From the NCBI GenBank assembly GCA_035274425.1, contig DATEOC010000039.1, forward strand, positions 1 to 64,000: a DNA stretch of 64,000 nt, given 5' to 3'. Positions 9,499 to 18,590 of the stretch are shown here, one piece after another. The notes below the pieces were generated by a model that had not been told where the DNA came from, did no database searches, and saw nothing but the letters and a program-made list of their open reading frames with translations. Source of the stretch: JADMIH01 sp035274425. Lineage in GTDB: Bacteria > Chloroflexota > Chloroflexia > QHBQ01 > JADMIH01. A program made the translations under genes and the position numbers. The stretch's first letter is position 1. Every line of letters starts with the position of its first letter.

Positions 9499-9527
9499 GT
9501 AGGGGCGTGGCGCCGCCACGCCCCTAC
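9499..9527. repeat. GTAGGGGCG palindrome, copy 1
   Basis: GTAGGGGCGTGGCG pairs perfectly with 9514-9527 around one base. It lies just after the transporter stop and may act as a terminator. A relative lies at 60663-60691. Confidence 0.7.
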
Positions 9528-9641
9528 ACTCCTCCAAACCCAAGTTTTGAAAGACACTCTAAGTCGAATAGTGCAGGAAACCGAAAGAAACGAGAAAGGA
9601 CTAAATGTGTATATTGCACTGTCACCCCATCTGAAAGGGGG

Positions 9642-9647
9642 TATAAT
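9642..9647 (+). promoter_or_regulatory. Candidate -10 box upstream of the DNA polymerase gene
   Basis: Perfect TATAAT about 97 bases before the polymerase start. The best hexamer at 17-base spacing (CTGTCA) is a poor -35 match, so this call is weak. Confidence 0.3.
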
Positions 9648-9680
9648 TAGATTCCGAACTTCCTCCCCTTATTCAGAAAT

Positions 9681-9736
9681 TTTGGACTTTGAACTTTGGA
9701 CTTTGGACTTTGAACTTTGAACTTTGAACTTTAGAC
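9681..9736. repeat. Eight-unit TTTGRAC heptanucleotide array
   Basis: Exactly eight consecutive 7-base units (TTTGGAC or TTTGAAC, the last TTTAGAC), ending seven bases before the polymerase ATG. The array therefore supplies most of the 5' untranslated region. Confidence 0.9.
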
Positions 9737-9743
9737 TAAGAAG

Positions 9744-12700
9744 ATGACCACCTGGTGCCCCTGTTGCGAGCAATGGAGCGCCTTGCCTGCGGACGGCGGG
9801 CAGGGTGACTCTCCGCACGTGCTCTGCCAGCACTGCGACGCCACCCTTCATGTCGAAAGTAAATATAGCTTCTGCCGCCAGTGCCACCGCTACCACCGCA
9901 GCGACTACGACGCGTGCCCCTTCTGCACTATAAACGGCGTGTCGGTGCTGGCGATTGCCGAGGAAGGCGCGTTCGGCAAATACACTCTTGAGCCTAAAAA
10001 GCGTAGGGCCAGGCGCGGGGACGACTATTACTGGCAGCTATACCTTGATTACAAGGATAAGTCCCCTACCCCTCCACCCACCACTGAGGAGCCGCCACCG
10101 CCAGTCCTCACTCCTCAAAACGGCAATGGTTACGCGCTGAATGGCAGCAGCTATACCAACGGCCACACTTCCACTGAGTCCGACAATGTGAATGGTCTTT
10201 CTGACCTCACACTCCGCACTCCGCACTCCGCACTCCGCACTCAGACGGACCTGGCGATTGCCGACGCGTTGCCCACGACCCTCTTCACTGATGAAGAGGT
10301 CAGCCGCGTACTCTCCGATCCGAATAGCACCTCCACCGCCACGACCGTATCGGCAGGCAACTTCAACGAGTTCGATTACGAGCTAATACAGGACCCATCG
10401 CGCCTGGCGGAAGTAGCCGAGCAGCTCTCGCGAGAGACACTGGTAGGCGTCGACACCGAGACCACCGGCCTCGACCCCCACACCTCCGAGCTTTTATTGT
10501 TGCAGGTCTCCACTACCGACAAGGTGTACATCGTGGACTGCCGCAGGCTGGTGCCCCTCGCCCTCAAGCCACTATTGGAGAACCCTAAAGTAAGCAAGGT
10601 GGCGCAGAACGCCAAGTTCGAGTACGAGATGTTGCGCCAGCAGGTGGGTATTACCCTGTCGAACATGTACGACACGATGCTTGCCGAGCGCCTCTTGACA
10701 GCGGGCATCAGTCGAGAGATCTCCCTCAAGATGATCGCGCACAAGTACATCGGCGCGACCCTCGACAAGAGCGTGCGCGAAGCGTTCTACAAGCTGGCGG
10801 GCAACGGCGACTCCTACCTGGCTTCGGAGCAGCTACATTATGCCGCCCGCGACGCCTTTATCATGATCCCAATCTGGAAGCAGCAGGCTCCTGAGCTTAA
10901 GAAGCATAGACTGGAGCAGGTGGCCGACCTGGAGTTCCAGTGTATCGCAGCTGTAGGGGATATGGAGCTTGCGGGGGTGCAGATAGACGAGGCGCGCTGG
11001 CGAAAGATTATCAGCGACGTGCAGGTGCAACGGGACCGCGCTGCCGCCGAGCTTGCCGAGCTATTGGAGCCTGCCTCTATGCAGGCTACCATGTTCGGCG
11101 TCTCCGCTATCAACCTCAACTCCAACACCCAGTTGGTGGAGGCCTTCTCTACGTTAGGCGTGGACCTCCCGGACACGATGGAGGCCACCCTAACCAAGTA
11201 CAGCCACCCCGCCGTTACCAAGCTCCTCGAGTATCGCGGCCATGAGAAGACGCTGTCGGCCTTCGGCGAGAACGTGCTGAGCCTGATCAACCCCAAGACC
11301 CACCGCATCCACCCTGACTTCAACCAGTACGGAGCGGATACTGGTAGATTTTCATGCACGCGCCCAAACGTCCAGCAGATACCCGCCACGTCCGACTTCC
11401 GCAAATGCTTCGTGGCCGCGCCTGGATATAAGCTGGTGACTTGCGATTATTCTCAGTGTATAGCGCTTGATACGTGGGTAGGCACAGAAGATAGCTGGGT
11501 CAGAATACAAGACCACCCGCAAAGCATCTCAAAGGGCATATCTGAAACCCTTATCCTGAGTACGGACCGCAAGTATAAGCTCGAATGCACGCCTGACCAC
11601 CTCATATTTACGCATCGTGGTTGGATAGAAGCAAGCTCCTTGCAAGAGGGGGATTGGGTGGCGCTCGCAGGCGCTAAGGCGTCTGAGATCGAGTCATTCA
11701 ATGAAGAGGCGTGGTTGATGGGCTTCTGGGTGGGCGATGGTTCCCTCAATAGATCGCCAGGTTCAGTGTACTTTGCAAAGGGTCAGGAACCGCATGCGTC
11801 AGAATTGAGACAGTTCGTATCGGATACTCTGGGTGAGGAGCCACGCGGTTGGAGCTATTCGTACGCGGTCACCAACCAGAGAGCATTCGCGGATAAGCTG
11901 CGGGGTCTCTTTAACAAGAAGGACCTGCGTCTCCCTCTAGATCGTCTGCACAACCTGGGCAGTTTCTTGTCGGGCTTATTCGATGCCGACGGCAACGTTG
12001 ATAATAACGGTATCTATCTTGCGACGAAATGGCGGGGCCTAGCGCAGGATGTGCAGCTAGCTCTCCTACGCTACGGCATCATGTCCACAGTTATCACTTG
12101 TCGTGGAGGTCGCAACTTCATACCGGGTGGTGCTATCTACTACCGCGTAATGGTGTCTGACAGTGTCAGTCTGCGTAATTTCGCAGCGCATATAGGCTTT
12201 CGACTCTCCGCTAAAGCTGGTAGACTCGCAGAGACACTGATCATCAAGAGCAGCCGCGATCAGGGTAACTACTTGCCTGTTCCAGTTGAAGAAGTAAGAG
12301 CAATTGGCTTACCTTACCGTAAGTACATCTTCAACCATATACATGGACGACCATACACAAGAGGCAAGCTTGCTACTATAGATAATCCAGCTATCGAGCA
12401 GTACGCGCGTTATCATTGGGATAGAGTATCAAGTGTAGAGCCGAGTGGCCGCAGCATCGAAGTCTTCGATGTCATGGACCAGCCAGAGCAACGTTTCGAA
12501 GCGGCAGGTTTCATCGTACACAATTGCGAGCTGCGCGTGCTTGCCGAGTTATCAGGAGACCCCGGATTCGTCAACGCCTTCCAGTCTGGCGGCGACCTCC
12601 ACTCCCTCACCGCGTCGCAGATGTTCGGCGTACCTCTCGAAGAGGTGCAGAAGCCGCAGCGTAATGCCGCTAAGGCCATCAACTTCGGGTTGGCATACGG

Positions 12701-13208
12701 TATGGGCCCAGGTGGGCTGGCACCGCGCCTCGGTGTGACCCTCGATGAAGCCAAAGAGCTTATAGCCCGCTACTTCAAAGCATATCCAGGCGTGCAGCGA
12801 TGGCTGGATAAAGCTGCAAAGGACTCCGTGCGCAATGGCTATAGCGCCACCACTATTGGCCGCAAACGCTTCTACAACATCCCTGATGAAAGCCTCAAGC
12901 GCATAAGTGAGGATGATTGGCGCAAGCAGATAGCCGCTATTGAGCGGCAGGGGAAAAATTCGCCAATACAAGGTTGTAACGCAGACATGACCAAGATCGC
13001 CCTTATCTACCTCCGCAACGCCCTCAAGGGGTATGACGCCCGTACCGTCAACACCGTACATGACGAGATCGTGGTCGAAGTGCGCGAGGACCAGGCGGAA
13101 GAGGTCAAGCAGATAGTCGAAGACGCTATGGTGCGCGCCGGCCAGGTCATCCTCAAAGTAGTGCCCATCGTAGCCGAAGCGAGCGTGGCCGATTACTGGA
13201 GCAAGTAA
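9744..13208 (+). CDS. polA: Family A DNA polymerase with N-terminal zinc ribbons and an intein
   Basis: DNA-dependent DNA polymerase with proofreading domain. Order: four Cys-x2-Cys-type motifs (residues 5-65; CPCC, CQHC, CRQC, CPFC) that look like two zinc ribbons; a low-complexity linker containing a heptad repeat; a 3'-5' exonuclease domain (D237-x-E239 in VDTETTGLDP, then NAKFEYEML, then YAARD); then the polymerase domain with motif A (CDYSQ|CELR, split by the intein), motif B (NAAKAINFGLAYG) and motif C (VHDE). The intein covers residues 572-927, leaving an extein of about 798 aa. The N-terminal FEN-type 5' nuclease of standard Pol I is absent. The start is the ATG at 9744 next to a heptad array; the ribosome-binding site is poor. 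The polymerase motifs are intact after splicing. Confidence 0.93.
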   Translation: MTTWCPCCEQWSALPADGGQGDSPHVLCQHCDATLHVESKYSFCRQCHRYHRSDYDACPFCTINGVSVLAIAEEGAFGKYTLEPKKRRARRGDDYYWQLYLDYKDKSPTPPPTTEEPPPPVLTPQNGNGYALNGSSYTNGHTSTESDNVNGLSDLTLRTPHSALRTQTDLAIADALPTTLFTDEEVSRVLSDPNSTSTATTVSAGNFNEFDYELIQDPSRLAEVAEQLSRETLVGVDTETTGLDPHTSELLLLQVSTTDKVYIVDCRRLVPLALKPLLENPKVSKVAQNAKFEYEMLRQQVGITLSNMYDTMLAERLLTAGISREISLKMIAHKYIGATLDKSVREAFYKLAGNGDSYLASEQLHYAARDAFIMIPIWKQQAPELKKHRLEQVADLEFQCIAAVGDMELAGVQIDEARWRKIISDVQVQRDRAAAELAELLEPASMQATMFGVSAINLNSNTQLVEAFSTLGVDLPDTMEATLTKYSHPAVTKLLEYRGHEKTLSAFGENVLSLINPKTHRIHPDFNQYGADTGRFSCTRPNVQQIPATSDFRKCFVAAPGYKLVTCDYSQCIALDTWVGTEDSWVRIQDHPQSISKGISETLILSTDRKYKLECTPDHLIFTHRGWIEASSLQEGDWVALAGAKASEIESFNEEAWLMGFWVGDGSLNRSPGSVYFAKGQEPHASELRQFVSDTLGEEPRGWSYSYAVTNQRAFADKLRGLFNKKDLRLPLDRLHNLGSFLSGLFDADGNVDNNGIYLATKWRGLAQDVQLALLRYGIMSTVITCRGGRNFIPGGAIYYRVMVSDSVSLRNFAAHIGFRLSAKAGRLAETLIIKSSRDQGNYLPVPVEEVRAIGLPYRKYIFNHIHGRPYTRGKLATIDNPAIEQYARYHWDRVSSVEPSGRSIEVFDVMDQPEQRFEAAGFIVHNCELRVLAELSGDPGFVNAFQSGGDLHSLTASQMFGVPLEEVQKPQRNAAKAINFGLAYGMGPGGLAPRLGVTLDEAKELIARYFKAYPGVQRWLDKAAKDSVRNGYSATTIGRKRFYNIPDESLKRISEDDWRKQIAAIERQGKNSPIQGCNADMTKIALIYLRNALKGYDARTVNTVHDEIVVEVREDQAEEVKQIVEDAMVRAGQVILKVVPIVAEASVADYWSK
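10210..10242. repeat. CACTCCG heptad array inside polA
   Basis: Four to five ACTCCGC units in the linker between the zinc ribbons and the exonuclease domain, translated as LRTPHSALRT. The same unit appears inside the ABC exporter gene at 47.7 kb. Confidence 0.85.
11457..12524 (+). other. Intein with LAGLIDADG homing endonuclease in DNA polymerase motif A
   Basis: The 356-codon insert begins with Cys1 (CIALDTWVG) immediately after extein DYSQ and ends with FIVHN, followed by Cys+1 of the C-extein (CELRVLAEL). Block B TPDH is present, and block F reads EVFDVMDQ ... FEAAGFIVHN, with the penultimate His and final Asn needed for splicing. Two LAGLIDADG-like helices are visible (LMGFWVGDGS and LSGLFDADGN), so the homing endonuclease seems intact. 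Precise self-splicing should restore DYSQCELR next to the catalytic Asp. Confidence 0.93.
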
Positions 13209-13788
13209 AAGGATAAAGCGAGGCGCTTACCCGTATAAAGGGGTATAGAGCGCATTTCAAAACCCTGGTAGCAACCCCTTTCGTCCTTTGTCCTTCGTCC
13301 ATAGGCAATATTGCCGACCTCCCCACCCATAACTCCCACCCAACAATAGGCAAAACTGACGACGAAATTGCTCCGCTTTTCCTGCTATAAAGTGGAACAA
13401 TACCCCTATGCCCTCCGTTAACGGACGCAAACAGGGTATCTACGCCATCAGCTCTAAGTAGGAGTCACGCCTATGTAGATGCAATTTCGCATGAAATGCG
13501 CAGTTTCCCTTGCAATCTTACTCCACAGTCTGGTACACTTACGGGACTCTATATGTCGCTACAAGCCGATGCTAAAGACGACGAAACCTGGACTATAGAC
13601 GACACGCAACACGTAACAGACAGCGGACTATGCAACCAGGGGAGCACCTACGCTATTGCCCTAGCCAGTCGCTCCTTACGTGCTGCCCGCAATCTCTGCT
13701 TCGTCGCCGGGCACTTGTATCGGGCTACAGCTCATGTAGTTATTCTGGCGTCCACTCTAACACGGCGAATTTTAGGAGGGTCAAAAAA
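13209..13788. other. Long intergenic region
   Basis: 580 bases between the polymerase and the first repeat-protein gene. It holds a degenerate TTCGTCC-type stretch (~13279-13300), a GCATTTCAAAACC segment that recurs near 14.9 kb, and a short ATCTAC/GTAGAT inverted repeat around 13438-13478. I could not match it to a known riboswitch class. A small ORF at 13496-13792 has no independent support. Confidence 0.4.
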
Positions 13789-14865
13789 TTGAAACTCGGA
13801 TTTACACGCTTACTGGCAATACTCTCGCTCTTTATGCTGCTTATACCGGCATTTGCAGTGGGAGCAGGTCCTTCCCTTGCTCAGGAAGAGACACGCACCT
13901 TCCCGGAGACCGGCAAGACGGTCAAGGGTAGGTTCCTCAAGTACTGGAACGAGCATGGCGGCCTCCCGCAGCAGGGCTTCCCGATCTCGGAAGAGATCCA
14001 GGAAATCAGCGACACGGATGGCAAAACGTACACGGTGCAGTACTTCGAGCGCTCAGTCTTCGAGTACCACCCCGACGAGAAGCCTGAGTTCCAGGTGCTC
14101 CTCTCCCTGCTAGGAACCTTCTTCTACCAGGCGAAGTATGGAAGCGTAGGCGCTCCCAACCAGACCCCCAACAACGAGGCCGGCTCAGTGCTCGTACCCG
14201 AAACAGGCAAGCGTCTCGGAGGTATCTTCCTCAAGTACTGGCGGGAGCATGGTGGCCTCGCGCAGCAGGGCTACCCCGTCTCCGACGAGTTCAATGAGGT
14301 GTCCGACCTCAACGGCCAGACGTACAAAGTACAGTACTTCCAGCGCGCCGTCTTCGAGTACCACCCCGAAGAGCAGCCTGCGTTCCAGGTGCTACTCTCG
14401 CAGCTCGGCACATTCCAGTACCGCAAGAAGTACCAGGCCCCTCAGCCCACCGTAGTGCCACCCACCACTATAGTGCCGCCTACTTCGGTGCCTGCGACCT
14501 CAGTGCCAACCTCGGTGCCCCCCACTTCGGTGCCACCGACCGCCAATCCTTGCGACGGCATACCCCCTCAAAAGAATATGCTCATTGACTCCGACGGCGA
14601 GGCCGTCGACTGCGGTAGAAGGGGCACGCGCTTCGCGTTCCTCGGCCAGGGCTTTGGAGCAGGTGAGCACGTAGGCGCGTATCTAACCGCTCCCGATGGG
14701 TCGGTGTTCGGTGCGAACTTCCAGCTCGATGCCGATGGCGATGGCGACGCGTGCTGCGTCGTGCTGACGACCAACTCTTCCTTCCCGACAGGTATATGGG
14801 CCTTGTCGATGGAAGGGGTCGATACCCACAACAAGGCTATAGGCTACTTCAAGCTTATACCCTAG
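13789..14865 (+). CDS. Secreted protein with two YW-GGL-QYFERAVFE repeats and a C-terminal IWALSMEG domain
   Basis: Protein of unknown function, 358 aa. I chose the TTG at 13789, preceded by TAGGAGGG, because it puts a standard signal peptide (LLAILSLFMLLIPAFAVGAG) at the N-terminus; the longer ATG version has none. Two ~80-residue repeats follow (~35-115 and ~122-205), each with ETGK, a YW..HGGL.QQG(F/Y)P(I/V)S core, a V(Q)YFERSVFEYHP strand and LLS.LG. A Val/Pro/Thr linker (~212-245) leads to a C-terminal domain with paired Cys and the signature GIWALSMEGVDTHNKAIGYF. It heads a run of paralogues on the same strand. The repeat resembles LGFP-type cell-wall repeats only loosely. Confidence 0.8.
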   Translation: MKLGFTRLLAILSLFMLLIPAFAVGAGPSLAQEETRTFPETGKTVKGRFLKYWNEHGGLPQQGFPISEEIQEISDTDGKTYTVQYFERSVFEYHPDEKPEFQVLLSLLGTFFYQAKYGSVGAPNQTPNNEAGSVLVPETGKRLGGIFLKYWREHGGLAQQGYPVSDEFNEVSDLNGQTYKVQYFQRAVFEYHPEEQPAFQVLLSQLGTFQYRKKYQAPQPTVVPPTTIVPPTSVPATSVPTSVPPTSVPPTANPCDGIPPQKNMLIDSDGEAVDCGRRGTRFAFLGQGFGAGEHVGAYLTAPDGSVFGANFQLDADGDGDACCVVLTTNSSFPTGIWALSMEGVDTHNKAIGYFKLIP

Positions 14866-14883
14866 AGAAGTAGCTTAGCACTA

Positions 14884-15088
14884 AGAGTGCATTTCAAAAC
14901 CTGCGAACAGCTTTGGGACGAAGGACGAAAGACGAAGGACGAAGCCGATTGCCATGAGGTTTTGAAATGCACTTTTATTTAGCCCAGGATGGAGGCCCGA
15001 TACTTGCAAGTTAAGAGCCTATATCCTGGGCTAAATTCATGACAGACATATGACCAAACATTCGTCCTTCGTCCTTCGTCTTTCGTCC
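14884..15088. repeat. Nested inverted repeats with GACGAAG heptads
   Basis: Three inverted pairs are interleaved here: GTGCATTTCAAAACC (14888-14902) with its complement near 14957-14973; GACGAAG units (14916-14944) with TTCGTCC units (15061-15088); and TAGCCCAGGAT (~14980) with ATCCTGGGCTA (~15023). TATAAT follows at once at 15091-15096 and may be the -10 of the next gene. Confidence 0.7.
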
Positions 15089-15175
15089 TGTATAATCCCC
15101 CAGGAATATATCCGGCCTGCTGGCCGCTCAGCAGTCAGCCAGGCGACCGCAGGCCTGGTTCAAAAGGAGCCAAGT

Positions 15176-17080
15176 ATGTCCAACAACAGTGTAAAACGCT
15201 TCTTCCCACAGCTAGCTTTTGCCGCGCTCGCGCTATCTGCATTCGCCGGGTGGGGCAGCGCGGCGACTATGGCATCGGGCGACGGCAGCCATGCCCTCGC
15301 CTCCCCCAGCCTCTCCACGCTCGTCCAGAGCGTACAGGGCAATGGGGTTGTGAGCCAGCAGACACGGCCCGTTGGTGCCGCCCGCATCGATAAGATGTTC
15401 CACGAGGCGACGGGGACCGACGCATTCCAGGCCCAGACGTTCCAACCCGTAACCTCCACCGGCACCTTCGCGCATTCCGCCTACCAGGCCACGTGGGAGC
15501 GCACCGACAGGCCGGTCGCCTCAGGCGCGGTGAAGCGCTCGTGGTATTGGGGTCCGGTGCCCAACACGGGCGGCCTACAGGAAGACTACGCGGAGGGTGT
15601 GGGCGGCAAGAGGCTCGTGCAATACTTCGACAAGAGCCGCATGGAGATAAACAATCCGGCGGGAGACCCCAAGAATCCCTTCTTCGTAACCAACGGCCTC
15701 CTTACCGTTGAGCTTATCTCCGGGAAGATGCAGACGGGCAACGCCACCTACGTGGACCGCTACCCGGCAGACATCCCCCTCGCCTCTGACGCCGACGATG
15801 CGAACGCGCCTACTTACATGAGCTTCCAGGGTGTCGCTAACACTCCCCTGGGTGAGCACCCTGCCGGATCGAGGTTGGCGCAGTCCGTCACTGCCACGAT
15901 TGCCCGTAATGGCACGGTAGGGGACGACCCGACCAAGGCTACCTATCCGAAGGTGAACATCATCTACTTCGACCAGACGACCAAGCACAATATACCCCTC
16001 GCCATCTGGGAGTTCTTGAACGAAGTCGGGCCGGTGTACGACTCGGCCACGGGCAAGGCCAATAATGCTCGCCTGTCAGACCCCTGGTTCTACGCCACAG
16101 GCTTGCCAATCTCCGAGGCATACTGGGCGAAGGTCAAAATCGCCGGGGAGATGCAGGATGTGCTGATCCAGGCGTTCGAGCGCCGCATCGTCACTTATGT
16201 GCCGAACGGCGTACCTGGCTTCAAGGTGCAGATGGGCAACATAGGCCAGCACTACTACGACTGGCGCTACAAGGACGCGGGCAAACCCGCACCTGTAAGC
16301 ACCGCCGTACCTGTAGCCACGCGCCCGGCAGGGCCGACTGCTACAGCACCCGCCGAAGCAAGCCCCACACTATCTCCGGAGCAGGACTGCTCAGGCATCC
16401 CCGCCGGACAGAACACCACCGTCCGCGTGGTGCTCCCTGGCTCACCCGGCCCCGTCGCCGGTAACTGCGGCCCCGGTGGCACCGTCTTCATCTTTGATGC
16501 CACAGGCTTCCAGCCTCACGAGACGGTAGCCCTCTACTTTAGCGCGCCTGACCAGGCGGTCTACGGCGTGGAGCAGCGCTTCCCGGCCGACGCCGCGGGC
16601 GCGCTCAGCATCCAATTCACCAGCTTCCCCGGCTTCCCAGCCGGTATCTGGGCCTTGTCGATGGAGGGGATTGACACCCACCACAAGGGGATTGGCTACT
16701 TCAAGATCACCGCGCCGGCCCCCACGCCTACGCGTACCCCTGCCGGCACTCCCAGTGGCCCTCCTCCACCATGCGATACGTCGTCCAGCCGCAACGGTGA
16801 AGCCGTACCCAACAACGGCAGACCAGGGGATGTGCTACAGATTACCGCCAGGGGCTTTACTCCGGGCGAGACGGTATCGTTCTGGATCACCTGGCCCGAT
16901 GGCTACGTCACCGGCACTGAGCATGGCATCGAGGGACTAGTCAACCCCGACGGGACGATTGGCCCCCTCGAATGGGAGATTCTGGACGAAGATGCCGATT
17001 ACCCAGGCGTGTGGGGTCTGAGCTTCCAGGGGGATGACAGCGGGAACAAGGCTGTGATATTCTTCTGCGTCAACCCGTAG
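15176..17080 (+). CDS. Secreted protein with divergent YW-GGL-QYFER-type repeats and two C-terminal IWALSMEG-type domains
   Basis: Unknown function, 634 aa. The ATG at 15176 has AAAGGAG seven bases upstream and gives a signal peptide (FAALALSAFAGWGSAATMA). The N-terminal ~350 residues contain two divergent forms of the repeat found in neighbours (LVQYFDKSRMEI.NP; LPISEAYWAKV ... QAFERRIVTYVP ... MGNIGQHYYDW). A Pro/Thr/Ala linker is followed by a first C-terminal domain ending GIWALSMEGIDTHHKGIGYF, a second Pro/Thr linker and a related domain ending GVWGLSFQGDDSGNKAVIFF. It shares its C-terminal module with the gene before it, which suggests a common extracellular partner or wall ligand (inference). 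Confidence 0.75.
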   Translation: MSNNSVKRFFPQLAFAALALSAFAGWGSAATMASGDGSHALASPSLSTLVQSVQGNGVVSQQTRPVGAARIDKMFHEATGTDAFQAQTFQPVTSTGTFAHSAYQATWERTDRPVASGAVKRSWYWGPVPNTGGLQEDYAEGVGGKRLVQYFDKSRMEINNPAGDPKNPFFVTNGLLTVELISGKMQTGNATYVDRYPADIPLASDADDANAPTYMSFQGVANTPLGEHPAGSRLAQSVTATIARNGTVGDDPTKATYPKVNIIYFDQTTKHNIPLAIWEFLNEVGPVYDSATGKANNARLSDPWFYATGLPISEAYWAKVKIAGEMQDVLIQAFERRIVTYVPNGVPGFKVQMGNIGQHYYDWRYKDAGKPAPVSTAVPVATRPAGPTATAPAEASPTLSPEQDCSGIPAGQNTTVRVVLPGSPGPVAGNCGPGGTVFIFDATGFQPHETVALYFSAPDQAVYGVEQRFPADAAGALSIQFTSFPGFPAGIWALSMEGIDTHHKGIGYFKITAPAPTPTRTPAGTPSGPPPPCDTSSSRNGEAVPNNGRPGDVLQITARGFTPGETVSFWITWPDGYVTGTEHGIEGLVNPDGTIGPLEWEILDEDADYPGVWGLSFQGDDSGNKAVIFFCVNP

Positions 17081-17098
17081 CGATAAGACAACTTTACC

Positions 17099-17134
17099 AA
17101 TCAAAAAGAGCGCCAACTGGCGCTCTTTTTGATT
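17099..17134 (+). terminator. Rho-independent terminator
   Basis: AATCAAAAAGAGCGCC pairs perfectly with GGCGCTCTTTTTGATT across AACT, with the U-run inside the stem. It closes the transcript of the gene ending at 17080. Confidence 0.85.
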
Positions 17135-17204
17135 GATATGTGGTAGTCTCAATGATATACTGATTGGCATTATTTAGAGGAATATGAGGAGGAGGGACAT
17201 AGAG

Positions 17205-18590
17205 ATGGCGACAGCTAACAGGCATAGGAAGTTGAGGTGGGTATCGGCGGTGATGATGGCCGCCCTGAGCTTCCTGGCGTTCCGGCCAACCGCGAGCTAT
17301 GCCCAGGCAGCACCCACCGCCTACGGGCATTTCTTCCAAGAGACCCACCAGGCGGCGAGCGGCGCGTTCTGGCAATATTGGACCAGCCATGGGGGCCTGG
17401 AGCAGCAGGGCTACCCTCTATCGGAAGAATTCACCGAAGTATCCGACACCAACGGCAAGGAGTACCTCGTCCAATATTACGAGCGCGCGGTCTTCGAGTA
17501 CCACCCCGAAACGCCCAATACGATAGTTTTGCTCTCCTTGCTGGGGAGATTCGAGTACCAGAAGAAATATCCCAGCGGCGCGCCCAATCAGAAGCCTAAT
17601 ACCACCACAGGCTCGGTCCTCTTCAAGGAGACGGGCAAGAGGCTGGGCGGGAAGTTCCGCACCTACTGGAACACGCACGGCGGCCTCGCCCAGCAGGGCT
17701 TCCCCATCTCTGATGAGTTCCAGGAGAAAAGCCCTATAGACGGCAAGACCTATACGGTGCAATACTTCGAGCGCGCGGTCTTCGAGCTTCACCCTGAGCT
17801 TGCGGGCACAAAGTTCGAAGTGCTGCTCTCCCAGTTGGGACGCTTTCGCTATGAGGAGAACGACCAGTCGAGACTCGAGGGCAGCCCCGGCGACATTGAT
17901 GGTGACGGCGTGCCCGATGCTGAGATGGACGTAGACGGCGATGGCATCCTGGACGGTCCCGATGACTGCCCCAGGTTCCTTGAGAACGTCAATAAGGTGT
18001 TCGACCTCGACGGTTGCCCAGACACTATGCAGACCCTTTTGGTCTTCGCCGCCGAAGATATAGACACTTATTGGGCGGGCTTCTTTGACGACGAAGGGAT
18101 TGATTACGCGCCCCCCGACATCTTCGCTGCCTATTGGGAGGATGGCCAGTACGATACCGAGTGCGGGCCTGTCGAGGTGAACAACGCTTTTTATTGTGGT
18201 GGGGACCACGGCATCTACTACGACTATAACTTCCTCCAGAGCGAATTGGACGAGGTAGGGGACTTTGCGCCCGTAATCATACTAGCGCACGAGTGGGGGC
18301 ACCTCATCCAGGGCAACCTCGGCATCCTCGACGACCCTCACTATCTCACTTTCCAGACCGAGCAGCAGGCCGATTGCTTCGCGGGCGCCTGGTCGTGGCA
18401 TGTAGAAGATGAGGGCTTGCTGGAAGAAGGGGACCTCGATGAGGCCGCCAGCTCCCTCTTTAGGGCGGGCGACGAGGAGGACTTCCCCTGGTTCGAGCCG
18501 GGAGCACACGGCTCGCCGCAGCAACGCATCCAGGCCTTCCAACTAGGCTACGACGAAGGCCCCTACGCCTGCTTCGACTTCACGCCGTAA
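17205..18590 (+). CDS. Secreted repeat protein with TSP3-like calcium motifs and neutral zinc metallopeptidase domain (paralogue 1)
   Basis: Predicted extracellular zinc peptidase, 461 aa. Signal peptide ~15-35 (LSFLAFRPTASYAQA). Two YW-GGL-QYFERAVFE repeats (~40-115, ~125-210) are followed by Asp-rich calcium-type loops (DIDGDGVPDAEMDVDGDG, DGPDDCPRF). The peptidase domain carries HEWGH (H362) and, downstream, QADCFAGAW, the pattern of the YpfJ-like neutral zinc metallopeptidase family. I chose the ATG at 17205 (GAGGAGGG upstream) over the in-frame ATG at 17184, which also has a purine-rich leader. First of three tandem paralogues. The substrate is unknown; roles in wall turnover or processing of surface proteins are possible. 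Confidence 0.87.
   Translation: MATANRHRKLRWVSAVMMAALSFLAFRPTASYAQAAPTAYGHFFQETHQAASGAFWQYWTSHGGLEQQGYPLSEEFTEVSDTNGKEYLVQYYERAVFEYHPETPNTIVLLSLLGRFEYQKKYPSGAPNQKPNTTTGSVLFKETGKRLGGKFRTYWNTHGGLAQQGFPISDEFQEKSPIDGKTYTVQYFERAVFELHPELAGTKFEVLLSQLGRFRYEENDQSRLEGSPGDIDGDGVPDAEMDVDGDGILDGPDDCPRFLENVNKVFDLDGCPDTMQTLLVFAAEDIDTYWAGFFDDEGIDYAPPDIFAAYWEDGQYDTECGPVEVNNAFYCGGDHGIYYDYNFLQSELDEVGDFAPVIILAHEWGHLIQGNLGILDDPHYLTFQTEQQADCFAGAWSWHVEDEGLLEEGDLDEAASSLFRAGDEEDFPWFEPGAHGSPQQRIQAFQLGYDEGPYACFDFTP

Noticed and set aside
13385..13495. Possible riboswitch upstream of the first repeat-protein gene
   Set aside because: GGACGCAAACAGGG recalls part of a c-di-GMP-I aptamer, but the required second stem and tetraloop receptor could not be found.
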